From: Avena insularis
Taxonomy: Eukaryota > Streptophyta > Magnoliopsida > Poales > Poaceae
DNA length: 64,000 nt
NCBI GenBank assembly: GCA_023614405.1
Contig: CM042685.1
Span: 231,425,661 to 231,489,660 of the forward strand
Direction of reading: 5' to 3'
Notes under the pieces: generated by a model
Database searches by the model: none
Seen by the model: the letters and a program-made list of their open reading frames with translations, nothing else
What the model was told of the DNA's origin: nothing
Shown here: positions 1 to 11,341 of the stretch, piece after piece
Position numbering within the stretch: the first letter of the stretch is position 1
Layout of the letters: every line of letters starts with the position of its first letter
Translations under genes and position numbers: made by a program

Positions 1-786
1 ATAACCAATAGAGGAATCTAGAAATTCATATGGCTCCCACATATTTATATGATTACTTTGTGATCGAATGAACCACTTACATACGATACTGATTCCCTTT
101 GTCGCGCGATACTTTACTAAATCGAGGTTTAATCGTCGGTATCTCTGCATACCTAGTTCAACCTTGTTACAGATAAGTACTCTTTACTCGTTCCGTGATA
201 TGTGATCCCTTGTGATCTAGTCACATGCTTGCAAGCCAATTGGATGACATTCCACAGAGAGGGCCCAGAGTATATCTATCCGTCATATGGATGGACAAAT
301 CCCACTCTTGATCCATGTACCTCAACACATACTTTTAGAATATTCAATGCCACCTTTATAACCACCCAGTTATGAAGTGGTGTTTGATGTCATCAAAGTA
401 TCCATCCGGTGATGGTGATTAGCATGATCTCATGGTCGAAGGATTTAGGTTACTATGTATTTGAAAGCTTATAGGAAATGAACTATTAAATGACTTGATC
501 TTATGTTACGCTTAACTATAGGAGTGTGTCCATCACATCATTCTCCTAATTATATGACCTTGTTATCAATAACATCCAATGTTCATGATCAGGAAACCAT
601 GATCATCAATTAATCAACAAGCTAGTCTAATAAGAGGCTTTACCAGGGACTATTTTATGTTTACAAAACACACAAGTATTAATGTTATCGATTAATAAAT
701 TATAGCATGGGATTTAAACATTTATCATAAACATAAAGATATGATAATAACCAATTTATTATTGCCTCTTGGGAATATCTCTAACA
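1..786 (-). mobile_element. Copia LTR (BARE/Angela/WIS-type), partial
   Basis: On the minus strand this stretch begins TGTTAGAGATATTCCC at 786 and continues with GGCAATAATAAATTGG. It carries landmarks I recognise from BARE-1/Angela/WIS LTRs: an AGGAGAATGATGTGATGG block, a GGGATTTGTC block, and a GGAACGAGTAAAGAG block. The LTR 5' terminus is at 786 and the body runs off the left edge. The bases right of 786 are not purine-rich on the minus strand, so this is more likely the 5' LTR of a minus-strand element whose interior lies outside the window. No coding sequence is visible in it. The family call is from memory of the LTR consensus; the superfamily is more certain than the family name. Confidence 0.75.
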
Positions 787-1507
787 CCTGCGTTCAAAGC
801 AACAGAGGGAATACTCCTCTGACCGTTATGAGAAATCATTATACCAAAAAGGGAAACCTTAGTAATGGCACGAGTATCCATTCTTATCCTATACAGTCTG
901 ATTAAACACACTAAGTTTTGGCATGATCTCATTATTGTGAACTGAAATTTTTGAAAGACAAAGAATATAAAATGAGTGCTTGATAGCCATGATTCATTGA
1001 TGTGGATGACCAAATGAGACACTCTAATGTTATGCTTCTTTTGACATGTTCTCACATTTCCTTTTGGCATAAATCATGTTACTAAGAGATAAACTTTCTA
1101 AAAGCTCAATAACTGATGTTTGCACTTGAGAGCCTTAACTAGATGACATGATTGGGTAGAATCGATAACCTTTATTCCTATTTATGCTGGAAATCTATTT
1201 GTGACTAAGTTTTATCTCATAAAAATAATGATATGAAAAGTTATACAAAAGGTGCAATAAGAGGATCACAAGTTTGTTTGCAAGTTAGATTCACTATTGA
1301 GATGGAGCATATAAGTTTTGATGAATCTTTAGTTGACTTTATAACTGAGCTTGTGTTGCCTTGTATGAATACATGTTTTCTCTCTTTGAGCTTGTAGAAG
1401 AAATAAGGATGCAAGGCATTGATTTCCAATGATAAGCTATTTCACAACCATTAATTTATTATCGACCCTTCCTTCTCGAGGACGAGCAAGGTCTAGCTTG
1501 GTAAAGT
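787..1507 (+). other. Non-coding 3' interior of an outer Gypsy-like element, with polypurine-like tract
   Basis: AT-rich sequence without a convincing reading frame. It ends in the purine-rich run gaggacgagcaagg (about 1479-1492), placed just before a TGATG...CATCA-bounded LTR, as expected of the 3' untranslated part and polypurine tract of a plus-strand Gypsy element. The junction with the Copia LTR at 786 cuts it on the left. What exactly is encoded upstream cannot be seen. Confidence 0.45.
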
Positions 1508-1828
1508 TGATGGCTGTGAAATACCACCTCTTTTAGCCATATAAAATGTGCCATTTATCTCTCATATCATGTTTCTTCTAGCTATAGCTATGCCTTATAT
1601 GCATGACTTCTAATTCTCATTTACTTACATATGAGCTTTGCACATTTAGTAGTTTAGGTAGAATTTTATCACTTTACTTGTCTATGACATGTGTGTAGGT
1701 GTTGGTGAAGATTATGGATAAAAAGGAACAAAGAGTATGGAGGAGCTGCAGGGACCAGACTTAGCCATTTGAGAGGTTGGAAAATTGATTTTTTCCAACT
1801 CAAAATAAATATCCAAAACCATGGGGTT

Positions 1829-1833
1829 GTAAG
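1829..1833. repeat. Target-site duplication, left copy (gtaag)
   Basis: Five bases immediately left of the nested minus-strand element. They pair with gtaac at 9997-10001, 4 of 5 identical. Removing the insert joins the flanks into one continuous LTR. Confidence 0.65.
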
Positions 1834-3332
1834 TGATGACCCACAAGTATATGGGGTGTATCGTAGTACTTTCGATAAATAGGAGTGTCGATCCCAACGA
1901 GGAGCAGAAGGTGTTGACTAGTGGATGGAGCAGGAAAACTCTGTAAATACTTAGCAAACAAATTTTTAGGGGTTTTCTGATAAGGCAACAAAACAAAGTG
2001 CAAGTAATAAAAACAACGAACAACTGCAGCAAGTGGCCGAATCCTTTCTTAGCAAAGGACAAGCCGGTGGAAATACTTATAAGGACCAAACGTTCTCGAG
2101 GACACATGGGAATTCTGTCAAGTGCTTTTGCTTCAAATAGCTGGGTACCCTTCTTTGGTGTTGTAAGTTTTGTGTGGGTGAACCTATGCTAATGTACTGA
2201 CCTTACTTGGACTAATACATACTTGTGATTAAACCCCCTGCAAGCATCCATAACTACAGGAAAGAAATTAAGATATAAATCTAACCACAGCCTTAAACTC
2301 TGAGATCCTACACTCCCTTGTGCAAAGGTGTCCTAACGGGACTTCAGGTTTCTGTCACTCCGGCAACCCCACAATTAGTAGCCAAATACACAATGCATTC
2401 CCCTAGGCCCATAAATGGTGAGGTATCATGTAGTCGACATTCACATGACACCACTAGAAGAATAGCACCACAACTTAAATACTAAACCATTGAATAATAA
2501 CTCAACACAAATCCACTACTAACAACATGACTTCTCCCATGTCCTCAAGACCTAAACAAACTACTCACAAGACATCATATGGATCAAGATCAAAGATGAT
2601 ATGGTGATGGATAACAATCTAAACATAAACAATAATCCAATGGTTCCACTCCCAAGCATCAACTACAATAGTAATTAACACCGGGAAAGTTTCCCCTAAG
2701 AACTAATGCAAGATCCAACACGATTGTTACAGCGGGACAGAGTGGTGATGATGGGGCTGGTGGAGATGATGGTGTGGATGATGATGATGATAATCCCGAT
2801 GAAGTCTAGCTTGATGATGGTGTTGATGTTGACGATCTCCCCTCTCTGGGAAGGAATTTCCCTGGCAGAAATCTGTCTGCCGAAGAGCACTTTCTCTCTC
2901 GGTGTTTTCCGCCCCGCGGAGGCGGCAAAAAACTTTATGTGGTCCCTCTCCTGGTATTAGGGTTCCGTGGGGAAGATATAGGCGAGATGGCCGATTCGGG
3001 AGCCGGCCAGGTGGGCCACACCTGCCCTAGGCACGGGGAAAGGTGGGCCCGTGCCTAGGGGTGTGGGCCCCTGTGTCCCGGCTACGCCTCCCCTTCTGGC
3101 TTCCTCTGTCTTCTGGGAAAATATAATTTTCCAATATTTTTCTGATCTTCGTGAAATTTCATCAAAACACCTCTTTTTCCATCAGAAACCTGACTCCGGC
3201 ATTCCATCCTCCAAGAATCATCCAACATGCAAAAACAGAGGAAAAGACATAAGTAACACGTCATAATAAGACATATATCAATGAATAGAGGCAAATTATG
3301 ATATAGAATGGTGATGCAAATTAGACGTATAA
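1834..3332 (-). repeat. Element I 3' LTR (1499 bp)
   Basis: Starts tgatgaccc (the LTR 3' end on the minus strand) and ends agacgtataa, where the partner LTR has ggacgtatca; the terminal base pair has mutated. It holds about 90 bp near 3062-3155 that the other copy lacks. A TATA-like cctatatctt on the minus strand lies near 2975-2985. Confidence 0.85.
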
Positions 3333-3346
3333 ACTCCCCCCAAGCT
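3333..3346 (-). other. Polypurine tract of element I
   Basis: On the minus strand gcttggggggagt directly abuts the 3' LTR. It is the expected plus-strand primer position for reverse transcription. Confidence 0.65.
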
Positions 3347-6300
3347 TAGACCTTCGCTTGTCCCCAAGCAAAAACTGAGCTCAGTAAACATGTCCATGGG
3401 TTTATGGAGTGAAGTGTCGATAAATAATACTGACAAGAAGCATCACACTTACCATTACACAACTCAAGAAGAAATCAACTCACCGTTATATAACTTAGCT
3501 TGCAACAAGTACATGAGTCACAATATAGATGCATAAAGATAAATCATAATTGGAATTGGCAAACTTTGTTCCTGGTCAGAGAACAGCTGGCAAACAGTTT
3601 CACAAAAATCTTTTTGAAGAAGTTTTAAAACAGGAGTAATCTTTGTTCAAAAAGGTTTTTTCACAATGAAGGCTTTCAAAGTAATACTCAATAGATAAGA
3701 TTTTTGTGCAAACAAGGAAGATAAAGAACATGAGTGAATAAATCACCATATGAATGCTTGCAACACAACAACTCAAATGCTTGCTGGAGATAGAGAGGAA
3801 GTAGGTTTACTGACTCAACTTAGAAAATAAGAGAAAAGTCCCTTCATAGAGGGAAACAGGGATTTCAGGTCATAAAGAGCTTCCAAAATATTATGGTACT
3901 TACTAGCTTTGAGCCCTCATTGCCCCTATCATAGGCATCTTGAGATGATTAAGGTTAAAGTGCACAAAGATGGAGTATATGCTTGACGAAATATAAGATG
4001 GAAATCTCATGTCCCTTGAGTAGGAGGGCCGCTCCTCATGCTACTCAACTTTAGTTACCGGTAAGTTCTTGTCATTGTAAGTACATATGTATCATAAAGA
4101 ACCGCCAACGGGGTATCCCTTGCACATGGTACAGGAGCTATCCCATAACCAAAATGACAAGGCAAGCAGACAATGAGAATCTCAGCGATCTTTTTATTTA
4201 CTGTGTGCATAACTTTTTATTGAGGATGCTTCACAGAATGCTCATTATGGTGATGCTGCAAGTTTCCACCATGATTAGGCATGGCTTAGGCTAGCGGCCC
4301 AGGCGTTTCTCTACCACACATACATCACTCCATGGACTTACAAGTTCCTTCTTTATTTCACACCGTCGACATCCGCAAACAAAAGAGCATGATATCAACC
4401 GTGTACAATGTACAAGTGCAATGTTGAAAGCGTTCCCCGTGACAGCACGGTTCTGATAATTCCAACGTATAGATGCAAGCATATACAACTTCGATGACAC
4501 AATGGTTCAAGTCTATTAGGGGCAAGAAAATAAGGTGTGCCATCAAGTCCGTGAGAGCTTTACTAACTAGTTTTCACATAACAAAATACTTTTTAATTCG
4601 AAAGATAGATGAAGCTTGAGAATTTTCTTGGAATAGCAATAATGCTAATAGGTAGATGTGGTGGACACAAATGGCATAGGTTTTGGTTCAAAGGGATTTG
4701 AAACATGAGAAGTATACCTTCTCAAAACAGGTTTTTGGCTAGCAAGGCTGGGTAGCAAGCTAAAGAGTTGAAAGAAACAAGCAAACCTACAAGTGATAAA
4801 GCCAAACATGCAATCTTCCTTGAAGACACAAAAGATCTTAAGTAAAGAATACTAAGCTTATGAGCCAACAATAAAGAAAATAAATGATACAAAATACCTA
4901 TAAGTGTTTTCTCTTTTCCTCTCAAACCTCAAAAAGTGTTGCTACTAACAAGAGCTCGGTTTTCCAAAACCAATTTAGATTTACTTCATGCTCCCAAAGT
5001 GATGCCAATACTGATTAACAAGATCCATCATATAATAGAGATTGCAAACTAAAATAAGAAGTGCAAAAGTAAAAGATGAAACTTCTCATTAATACTCCAA
5101 TAAAGGGACTCACACCAAGGGATACATAGATAATCAACTAAAGAAGAGATACTTCCACATGCAAACCAACCTATAAGATAACACCTCTACCAAATATATG
5201 AATCCACTAAAAAGGTAAAAGATAAAAGATGATGATGGTGATACCGCGGCACTCCCCCCAAACTTGGAACAAGCCAAGGGGATGTCAAACCTGATGACGA
5301 ATTACTCCTTCGGCGGTGGTGATGTTCTCTTGTTTAGGATCAGAAAACCCTCTAGCATCTCATGAAGCCTGTCATTCTCCTCTTGAAGCATATCCACCTT
5401 CATCCTCAAAGCACGGTACTTATCACAAAACTCGTCAGTGGTTCAAAGGGCTTCCACTGTCTCAGGGCAGGATCTAAACTCTGGAACTGAGGTTGTGATC
5501 CCCTACATGTTATGAGGAAAAGCACGTCCAGTGTTAATTTCTCCTACAAAAGTAGATTTCCTTGCCCATGACCCTGTGGCGGTTTGTTCCTCAAATTTTA
5601 CTTCCTCCACGGGCTTCTTGCCTTTGTCGTTGGCGGATACCATGGTGCTCTAAACTTGAGAAGATTTCCTGACAAAAATAGATTGAAATGAAAACATGAC
5701 GAGAACACGATGCACGAACCTCGGGGGGGGGGGGGGTTATATATTATGAAGTTTCAAAGCATAAGGAAGGTGCTAATACGAAAACGAGGCGGAGTCGGAG
5801 CTCGGGGGGGTCACACCCCCTCTAGGTGCGGCCAGCTAGGGCATGCGCCTGGGGTGGGTTTGGCCACCCCGGCCTCCGGTTCCTCCTCTGTTCCATCTCG
5901 TAACTTTCCTTATGTAATAAAAACATCAAAAATATAAAAAGTTTAGGCTTTCACAAACCTTCTATTTTCACCACTTTTACCTATTCAAAGACGAACTCTG
6001 CAGACTCCTTTTCTCCTTCTCCTGGAAATTCCCTTTCTCTCAAGGCAATACACAAACTTCAATGGCAATATTAGTGTAAGAAAAAACAATAAACCTTTAG
6101 GTGCACACTTCAACTGAAATCCATTAAAACAAAGGCTTCTGTAAGAGGCAAATGCAAATGATGGCAGAAATCTATCAAAACAGACCAGCAGGTAAATATT
6201 GATTTTTTCGAAAACCTTCTGTTGCTCAAATCAAAAAGTGAAAAACTAATGAAAGTTGGGTAACAACTTGGAGAACAAGCACAGAAAAATACAGCTCCAT

Positions 6301-6896
6301 CCGACGTACTGAACTCCCTCACGAATTTTTACAATGCAGCACAAAAATCTATCCCAGGACAGCCACTTTTCACAACTCCTCCACTTTTCAAAAGTAGTTG
6401 AACTTGACACAAAAACCAAAACAAAAAGGATAAGGAGCGGTTATTACAGAGGTAATAACTTCCAAGACTCAACCAAACTCTTGGGTTATCTCCCAACAAG
6501 TACTTTTCTTTAATGCCTTTAAGTTAGGCTTGAAAGTTTCAAAGATGCTCACAAAGGAGATATGTATTTGAAGTGAAAGAGAGCATCAAGAAGAAAATAA
6601 CCAACCCATTTGAGTCTAACCCACTTCCTATGCATGTGGGTATCATGAGAAAACAAATTGTTGAAACAAAAAGCCACTAGCATAGGAAGACAAAACAAAT
6701 GCAACTTCAAATCTTTCAACATAAACAGGGAAACTTAACATTATTGAGATGCATAAAACCATGTTTCCCTCTCTCATAATAACTTTCAGTAGCACTCTGA
6801 ATAAAGTTGACAATATAACTGTCACTGGCAAGAACTTTATCATCAGAATGATCATACTTACAATCACCAGAAAGAGGTCCAAGGTCATAAACTGGA
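3347..6896 (-). other. Element I non-coding interior (apart from the coiled-coil ORF)
   Basis: No reverse transcriptase, RNase H or integrase motif is visible on either strand. A block at about 6430-6530 reads, on the minus strand, cttaaaggcattaaagaa followed by gagataacccaagag, and is also present in elements K (about 52938-53000) and L (about 56545-56610); it is a conserved non-coding segment of this element group. A run of 14 G lies at 5723-5736. Confidence 0.6.
5302..5643 (-). pseudogene. Short coiled-coil ORF in element I, two in-frame stops
   Basis: Reading from an ATG at 5643, 114 codons stay in one frame to a TAA at 5302-5304, with a TAG at 5503-5505 (codon 47) and a TGA at 5443-5445 (codon 67). 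The start is lysine-rich (MVSANDKGKKPVEE) and the second half (KVDMLQEENDRLHEMLE) has a heptad-like leucine pattern, so a coiled coil is likely. I have no function for it. It sits between the protease and the 3' LTR, where some Athila-like elements carry an accessory ORF. The two stops make it non-functional in this copy. Confidence 0.5.
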
Positions 6897-7793
6897 TCAA
6901 TAGAAGCAAGTTGTTCCATCCTGAATTTTTTTGTTAAGCAAGCTATTTTCACAAGGAGATTTAGCAAATTTGGGAAAGTTAAACTCATAATAATCTCCAT
7001 CAAACTTAGTTAAAACTTTATCCTTCTTACAATCTATAATAGCTCCACAAGTGTTCAAGAAAGGTCTACCAAAAATGATAGGACAAGTTTTACTAGCTGC
7101 TGAATTAAGCACTAGAAAATCAGCAGGATATTTAATCTTACCATAAAGAACCTCCATGTCTCTTACAATACCCATAGGGCAAATGGTTTCCTTATTAGCA
7201 AGGTGAATAACCACATCAATGTCCTCAAGCTCACAAGGACCAATTTCATGCATAATTTCCCTGCAAAGCTCATAAGGAATAACACTAGAACTAGCACCAA
7301 TATCACATAAACCATAGTAGCAATGATCACCAATTTTAATAGAAAGCACAGGAACACTAGATTTTCTAGGACGAGAGACAATATTAGAAGCGTCTTCACA
7401 GAAGACAATATGCTCATCCTCTATATTTCTAGTGACAATATCTTTCACAATAGCTACCACAGGCTCAATATTTATTTGCTCATCGGGTTCCATGGTTTTC
7501 TTCGCACTTTTGCTAACCACATTAGCTATAATAGAATGTTCCCTTACCTTAGCAGGTAAAGAGATTTTCTCAACATAAGGTTCATGCAAAATAGGATCAA
7601 CAGTACAAACTTCTATGCTAGCAGGAACATGGGTAATAATGTCTTTATAAGGAGCATGGTACTTGTCCCACTCCTTTTTGGGAATTTCAATATAAGAGGA
7701 AAAATCCTTAAAACATTTTGCAAGAACTTGGGAGTCAAGACCAAACTCGTTACTAATAGCACGGAAATCATCAGTTCCATAAAAGATTTAATG
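6897..7793 (-). pseudogene. Gag C-terminus plus retropepsin-like protease of element I
   Basis: An open minus-strand frame from about 7793 to 6897, one frame shifted relative to the gag frame upstream; the shift lies near 7775-7795. The N-terminal part (EWDKYHAPYKD) is gag linker. The protease domain carries the aspartic signature CDIGASSSVIP (about 7265-7300) and the downstream IIFGRPFLNT block (about 7040-7075), the two landmarks of plant Gypsy retropepsins. It would cleave the gag polyprotein. After the domain the frame degrades into a low-complexity tail and stops; no reverse transcriptase follows. The catalytic Asp and the Gly are present, but the upstream frameshift means it would not be joined to gag. 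Confidence 0.75.
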
Positions 7794-7888
7794 CATTCAT
7801 AATCATAGTTTATACATGACTTTCTTCCTTTGTCATTCTACCAAGCTTCAATGTTCTCTTGAATACGGTCTAGGATATCCCATTTAGC

Positions 7889-8470
7889 TTATTCCTTCAT
7901 ACGTGTGAATGATCCAGCACAAGAAGCATCTAGTAAATCTTTCTCATAAAGAGGAAGCCTAGCATAAAAGTTATTGATAATAATATTGTTAGGGAGTTCA
8001 TGAATAGGACATTTAAGCATTAGTAACTTCAATCTCCCCCAAGCTTGAGCTGTACTCTCTCCATCACGAGGCCAAAAGTTATATATTAGATTTCTATCCT
8101 TATGAATCTCACTAGGAGGATAGAATTTAGAATAAAAGAGAGATGCCATTTCCTCCCATTCCATGGATTGTCCATTCCTCGGTAGCTTATACCATTCTTC
8201 AGCTCTCCCTTTCAAGGATATAGAGAGTAACTTCTTCTTCACCTGTTCAGTTGTGATACATGCACACTTAAACAACACGTATAATTCATGGATAAAAAGC
8301 AAATGATCACCAGGATGGATAGTTCCATCCCCAAAATAATAATTATCCATAACACGATCAACAATACTTGTAGGTATCTTAAAAGGATCAATCTCAATAG
8401 GTGGTGGTTCATCTACTACCCTAACAGTGGTAGTAGTTTTCCCAAACAGAAATCCAAGTGGGTTATCCAT
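7889..8470 (-). pseudogene. Gag (retrotransposon capsid-like) of element I, broken
   Basis: A 193-residue frame from an ATG 117 bases after the LTR. It matches the grass Gypsy gag pattern: an N-terminal segment around PPPIEIDPFKIP, then SLKGRAEEWYKLP (the conserved helix with the WY/WF pair) near residues 88-100, then FYSKFYPPSEI and a C-terminal LYEKDLLDAS segment. Gag would form the particle that packages the RNA. The frame ends at a stop (plus-strand 7889) and the remaining gag part continues, out of phase, towards the protease, so it cannot make a full-length product. No zinc knuckle is visible. The start is chosen because it is the first ATG after the primer-binding site. Confidence 0.75.
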
Positions 8471-8558
8471 ATTGGAAACAAAGTAACAAACAAAAACAAA
8501 AAGAAATACTTACAGTAGAAGCTTCCTTTACCAGTTCCACTCTTCAATAGCGCTTCAC

Positions 8559-8576
8559 TCCCCGGCAACGACACCA
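8559..8576 (-). promoter_or_regulatory. Primer-binding site, tRNA-Asp type (element I)
   Basis: On the minus strand this is TGGTGTCGTTGCCGGGGA, 16 of 18 identical to the complement of a plant tRNA-Asp 3' end including CCA. Both mismatches are C to T. It lies 11 bases inside the 5' LTR. Confidence 0.75.
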
Positions 8577-8587
8577 GAAAATAGTCT

Positions 8588-9996
8588 TGATGACCCACAA
8601 GTATATGGGGTGTATCGTAGTAATTTCGATAAATAGGAGTGTCGATCCCAACGAGGAGTAGAAGGTGTTAACTAGTGGTATGGAGAAGGAAATCTCTGTA
8701 AATACTTAGCAAACGGATTTTTAGGGGTTTTCTGATAAGGCAACAAAACAAAGTGCAAGTAATAAAGACAACGAACAACTGCATCAAGTGGCTCAATCCT
8801 TTCTTAGCAAAGGACAAGCTGGTGGAAATACTTATAAGGACCAAACGTTCTCGAGGACACATGGGAATTCTGTCAAGTGCTTTCGCTTCAAATAGCTGAG
8901 TACCCTTCTTTGGTGTTGTAAGTGTTCTGTGCGTGAACCTGTGCTAATGTACCGACCTTACTTGGAGTAATACATACTTGTGATTAAACCCCCTGCAAGC
9001 ATCCGCAACTACAGGAAAGAAATTAAGATATAAACCTAACCACAACCTTAGACTCTGAGATCCTACACTCCCTTGTGCAAAGGTGTCCTAACGGGGGTTC
9101 AGGTTTCTGTCACTCAGGCAACCCCACAATTAGTATCCAAATACACAATGCATTCCCCTAGGCCCATAAATGGTGAAGTATCATGTAGTCGACGTTCACA
9201 TAACACCACTAGAAGAATAACGCCACAACTTAAATACTAAACCATTGAATAATAACTCAACACAAATCCACTACTAACAACATGACTTATCCCATGTCCT
9301 CAAGACCTAAACGAACTACTCACAAGACATCATATGGATCAAGATGAAAGATGATATGGTGTTGGATAACAATCTGGACATAAACAATAATCCAATGGTT
9401 CCACTCACAAGCATCAACTACAATATTAATTAACACCGGGAAAGTTTCCCCTAAGAAATAATGCAAGATCCAACACGATTGTTACAGCGGGACGGAGTGG
9501 TGATGATGGTGCTGGTGGAGATGATGGTGTGGATGATGATCATAATCCCGATGAAGTCTAGCTTAATGAAAGTGTTGATAGCGATGATCTCCCCTCTCCG
9601 GGAAGGAATTTCCCCGGCAGAAATCCGTCTGCCGGAGAGCTCTTTCTCTCTCGGTGTTTTCCGCCTTGGCGGAAAACTTTCTATGGTCCCTCTCCTGGTA
9701 TTAGTGTTCCGTGGGGAAGATATAGGCGAGAGGGCGGAGTCGGAATCCGGCCAGGTGGGCCAAGCCTGCCCTAGGCGCGGGGCAAGGTGGGCCCGCGCCT
9801 AGGGGGTGTCCATCCTCCTTTTACATCAGAACACCTCTTTTTCCATCAGAAACCTGACTCCGGCAATCCATCCTCCAAGAATCATCCAACATGCAAAAAC
9901 AGAGGAAAAGACATGAGTAACACCTCATAATAAGACATATATCAATGAATAGAGGCAAATTATGATGTAGAATGGTGATGCAAATTGGACGTATCA
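8588..9996 (-). repeat. Element I 5' LTR (1409 bp)
   Basis: Begins tgatgaccc at 8588 and ends gtatca at 9996, intact TG...CA on the minus strand. The TATA-like cctatatctt is near 9714-9725 on the minus strand. It is followed leftwards by a spacer and the primer-binding site. Confidence 0.85.
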
Positions 9997-10001
9997 GTAA
10001 C
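9997..10001. repeat. Target-site duplication, right copy (gtaac)
   Basis: Five bases immediately right of the nested element, matching gtaag at 1829-1833 at four positions. Confidence 0.65.
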
Positions 10002-10243
10002 CCTCAATGAGACGAATCCAACGAGACCAAGAACACCCAAAATGAAGTTCATATGAAGAAATGGCAGCCAAAACATTGCGGAACCCGAAGGTTCAACGAC
10101 CAACTATACGGCCGGAGCGGAAAATTCCCGCTGTATAGTTGGTAAAAAGGTCGCAAACGACATGATTTTGCCCCTCGGAAGCTCTAGAACCTTCCCTAAG
10201 TCATATGAAGGTATTGGGGGTATCCTAGGGCACCCCCAAGGCC

Positions 10244-10250
10244 TATATAA
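10244..10250 (+). promoter_or_regulatory. LTR TATA box (outer Gypsy)
   Basis: TATATAA in the context gcctatataaagagg, about 570 bp from the LTR start once the nested element is removed. It fixes the transcription direction of the split LTR as plus. Confidence 0.55.
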
Positions 10251-11341
10251 AGAGGGTACGAGCCAAGAGAGAGCCACCAATCCATATTCTCCACCACGGC
10301 AGGGCCCTGTCGTTGTGCCACCGCCATAGCCTCCTCTAATCAGATCTACACCATCACAATCACACAAGAGGAGAAGGGACTAGGATCTTGAAGGCCTCCA
10401 CATCAATCTACATCGTGATCTTAATCAACAATGTCTCCATCACCGATCCCCTTTGGTTACTTGTTGTAATTCTAGATTGAATCTTGGATTTTCACTTGTT
10501 CTCAATTGTATTATCATACTTCATCCATATTTAATCCATGATGTTGATTGCCTTCATGTGTGAGTAGTTTCCTTTGTTCTTGGGGAGATGGAGAAACCAT
10601 AGTATGTGATTGAATTGAGATAAATATTATTATGTGATATTGTTCATTATGTGTCTGTGTTAGATTTCCTTCATCTTGATGTTGGGTGAAGCGTGCCACT
10701 CAATATTTTCCTAATTAAGGACTAGATGGAGGGAACTACTTGTTGGTAGATGAAGGGATGATAGCACTTGCGGTGACTATAAAGCTGTTGTCATTCTTTA
10801 CGTATCAACTTGGGAAGCATGGAGAACTCACTAAACATTGTCCATGCCATGGGATACATCCTACGGGGTAAAGTTCCTCAATAGCGCAGTAATTTGATTG
10901 ATGTCGATTGCTATTTCCTGTGGTTATGACGGATGATGTGAGCAGTGGTTGCTACCTATTCATCCATATATGGAGCTCCTCCCATACATATCATAAATGG
11001 TCTTATTCATTATAATAATTTTGATTACTCTTTCTAATTACTAGCGGTGGATCCAGTACTCCCTGAGAACTCTTTCTATCATCTTACAGACTTTCGTAAT
11101 CATACTTGCATGCTCTTGTTTACTTAAAGCTTTAGTTTACTTATTGTTATCTTATTTGAAAACCCAAAAAATATCTTTTCCACAAAACTCGCATTTTATC
11201 TTGTTACTTAGAACGTTATTTAGCATTACTATTTTAATATTTAGTTCAATGAGTTATTAGTCTTCAGACTCCTACTCCATGTGGGATCGATATCTTTATT
11301 TTGAAACTAGCTACAAACAATATGTGCACTTGCAGTCATCA

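Larger units (their letters stand above)
1834..9996 (-). mobile_element. Element I: non-autonomous Athila-like Gypsy retrotransposon, full length
   Basis: It is bounded by two LTRs (1834-3332 and 8588-9996) and flanked by a near-perfect 5 bp duplication. Orientation is minus: the primer-binding site lies just left of the right-hand LTR, then gag and protease follow leftwards. The interior (3333-8587) encodes gag, a retropepsin-like domain and a short coiled-coil ORF, but I find no reverse transcriptase, RNase H or integrase, so mobility must have depended on another element. The LTR landmarks (tgatgacccacaag on the plus strand; TGATACGTCCA as LTR start) are those of the abundant grass families of the Sabrina/WHAM kind; I do not assign a family name. 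The two LTRs differ by roughly 5% plus a ~90 bp indel. Confidence 0.85.
1508..11341 (+). mobile_element. 3' LTR of an outer Gypsy-like element, split by a nested element
   Basis: The LTR begins TGATGGCTGTG at 1508, is interrupted at 1833/1834 and resumes at about 10002, ending gcagtCATCA at 11341. The termini TGATG and CATCA are perfect inverted matches. Without the insert it is about 1.67 kb. A TATA box (10244-10250) sits in the plus orientation, followed by a leader with pyrimidine-rich and ccaccac segments typical of Gypsy LTRs. No primer-binding site follows 11341, so this should be the 3' LTR. The 5' partner is outside the window, so the family and target duplication cannot be checked. 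Confidence 0.6.
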
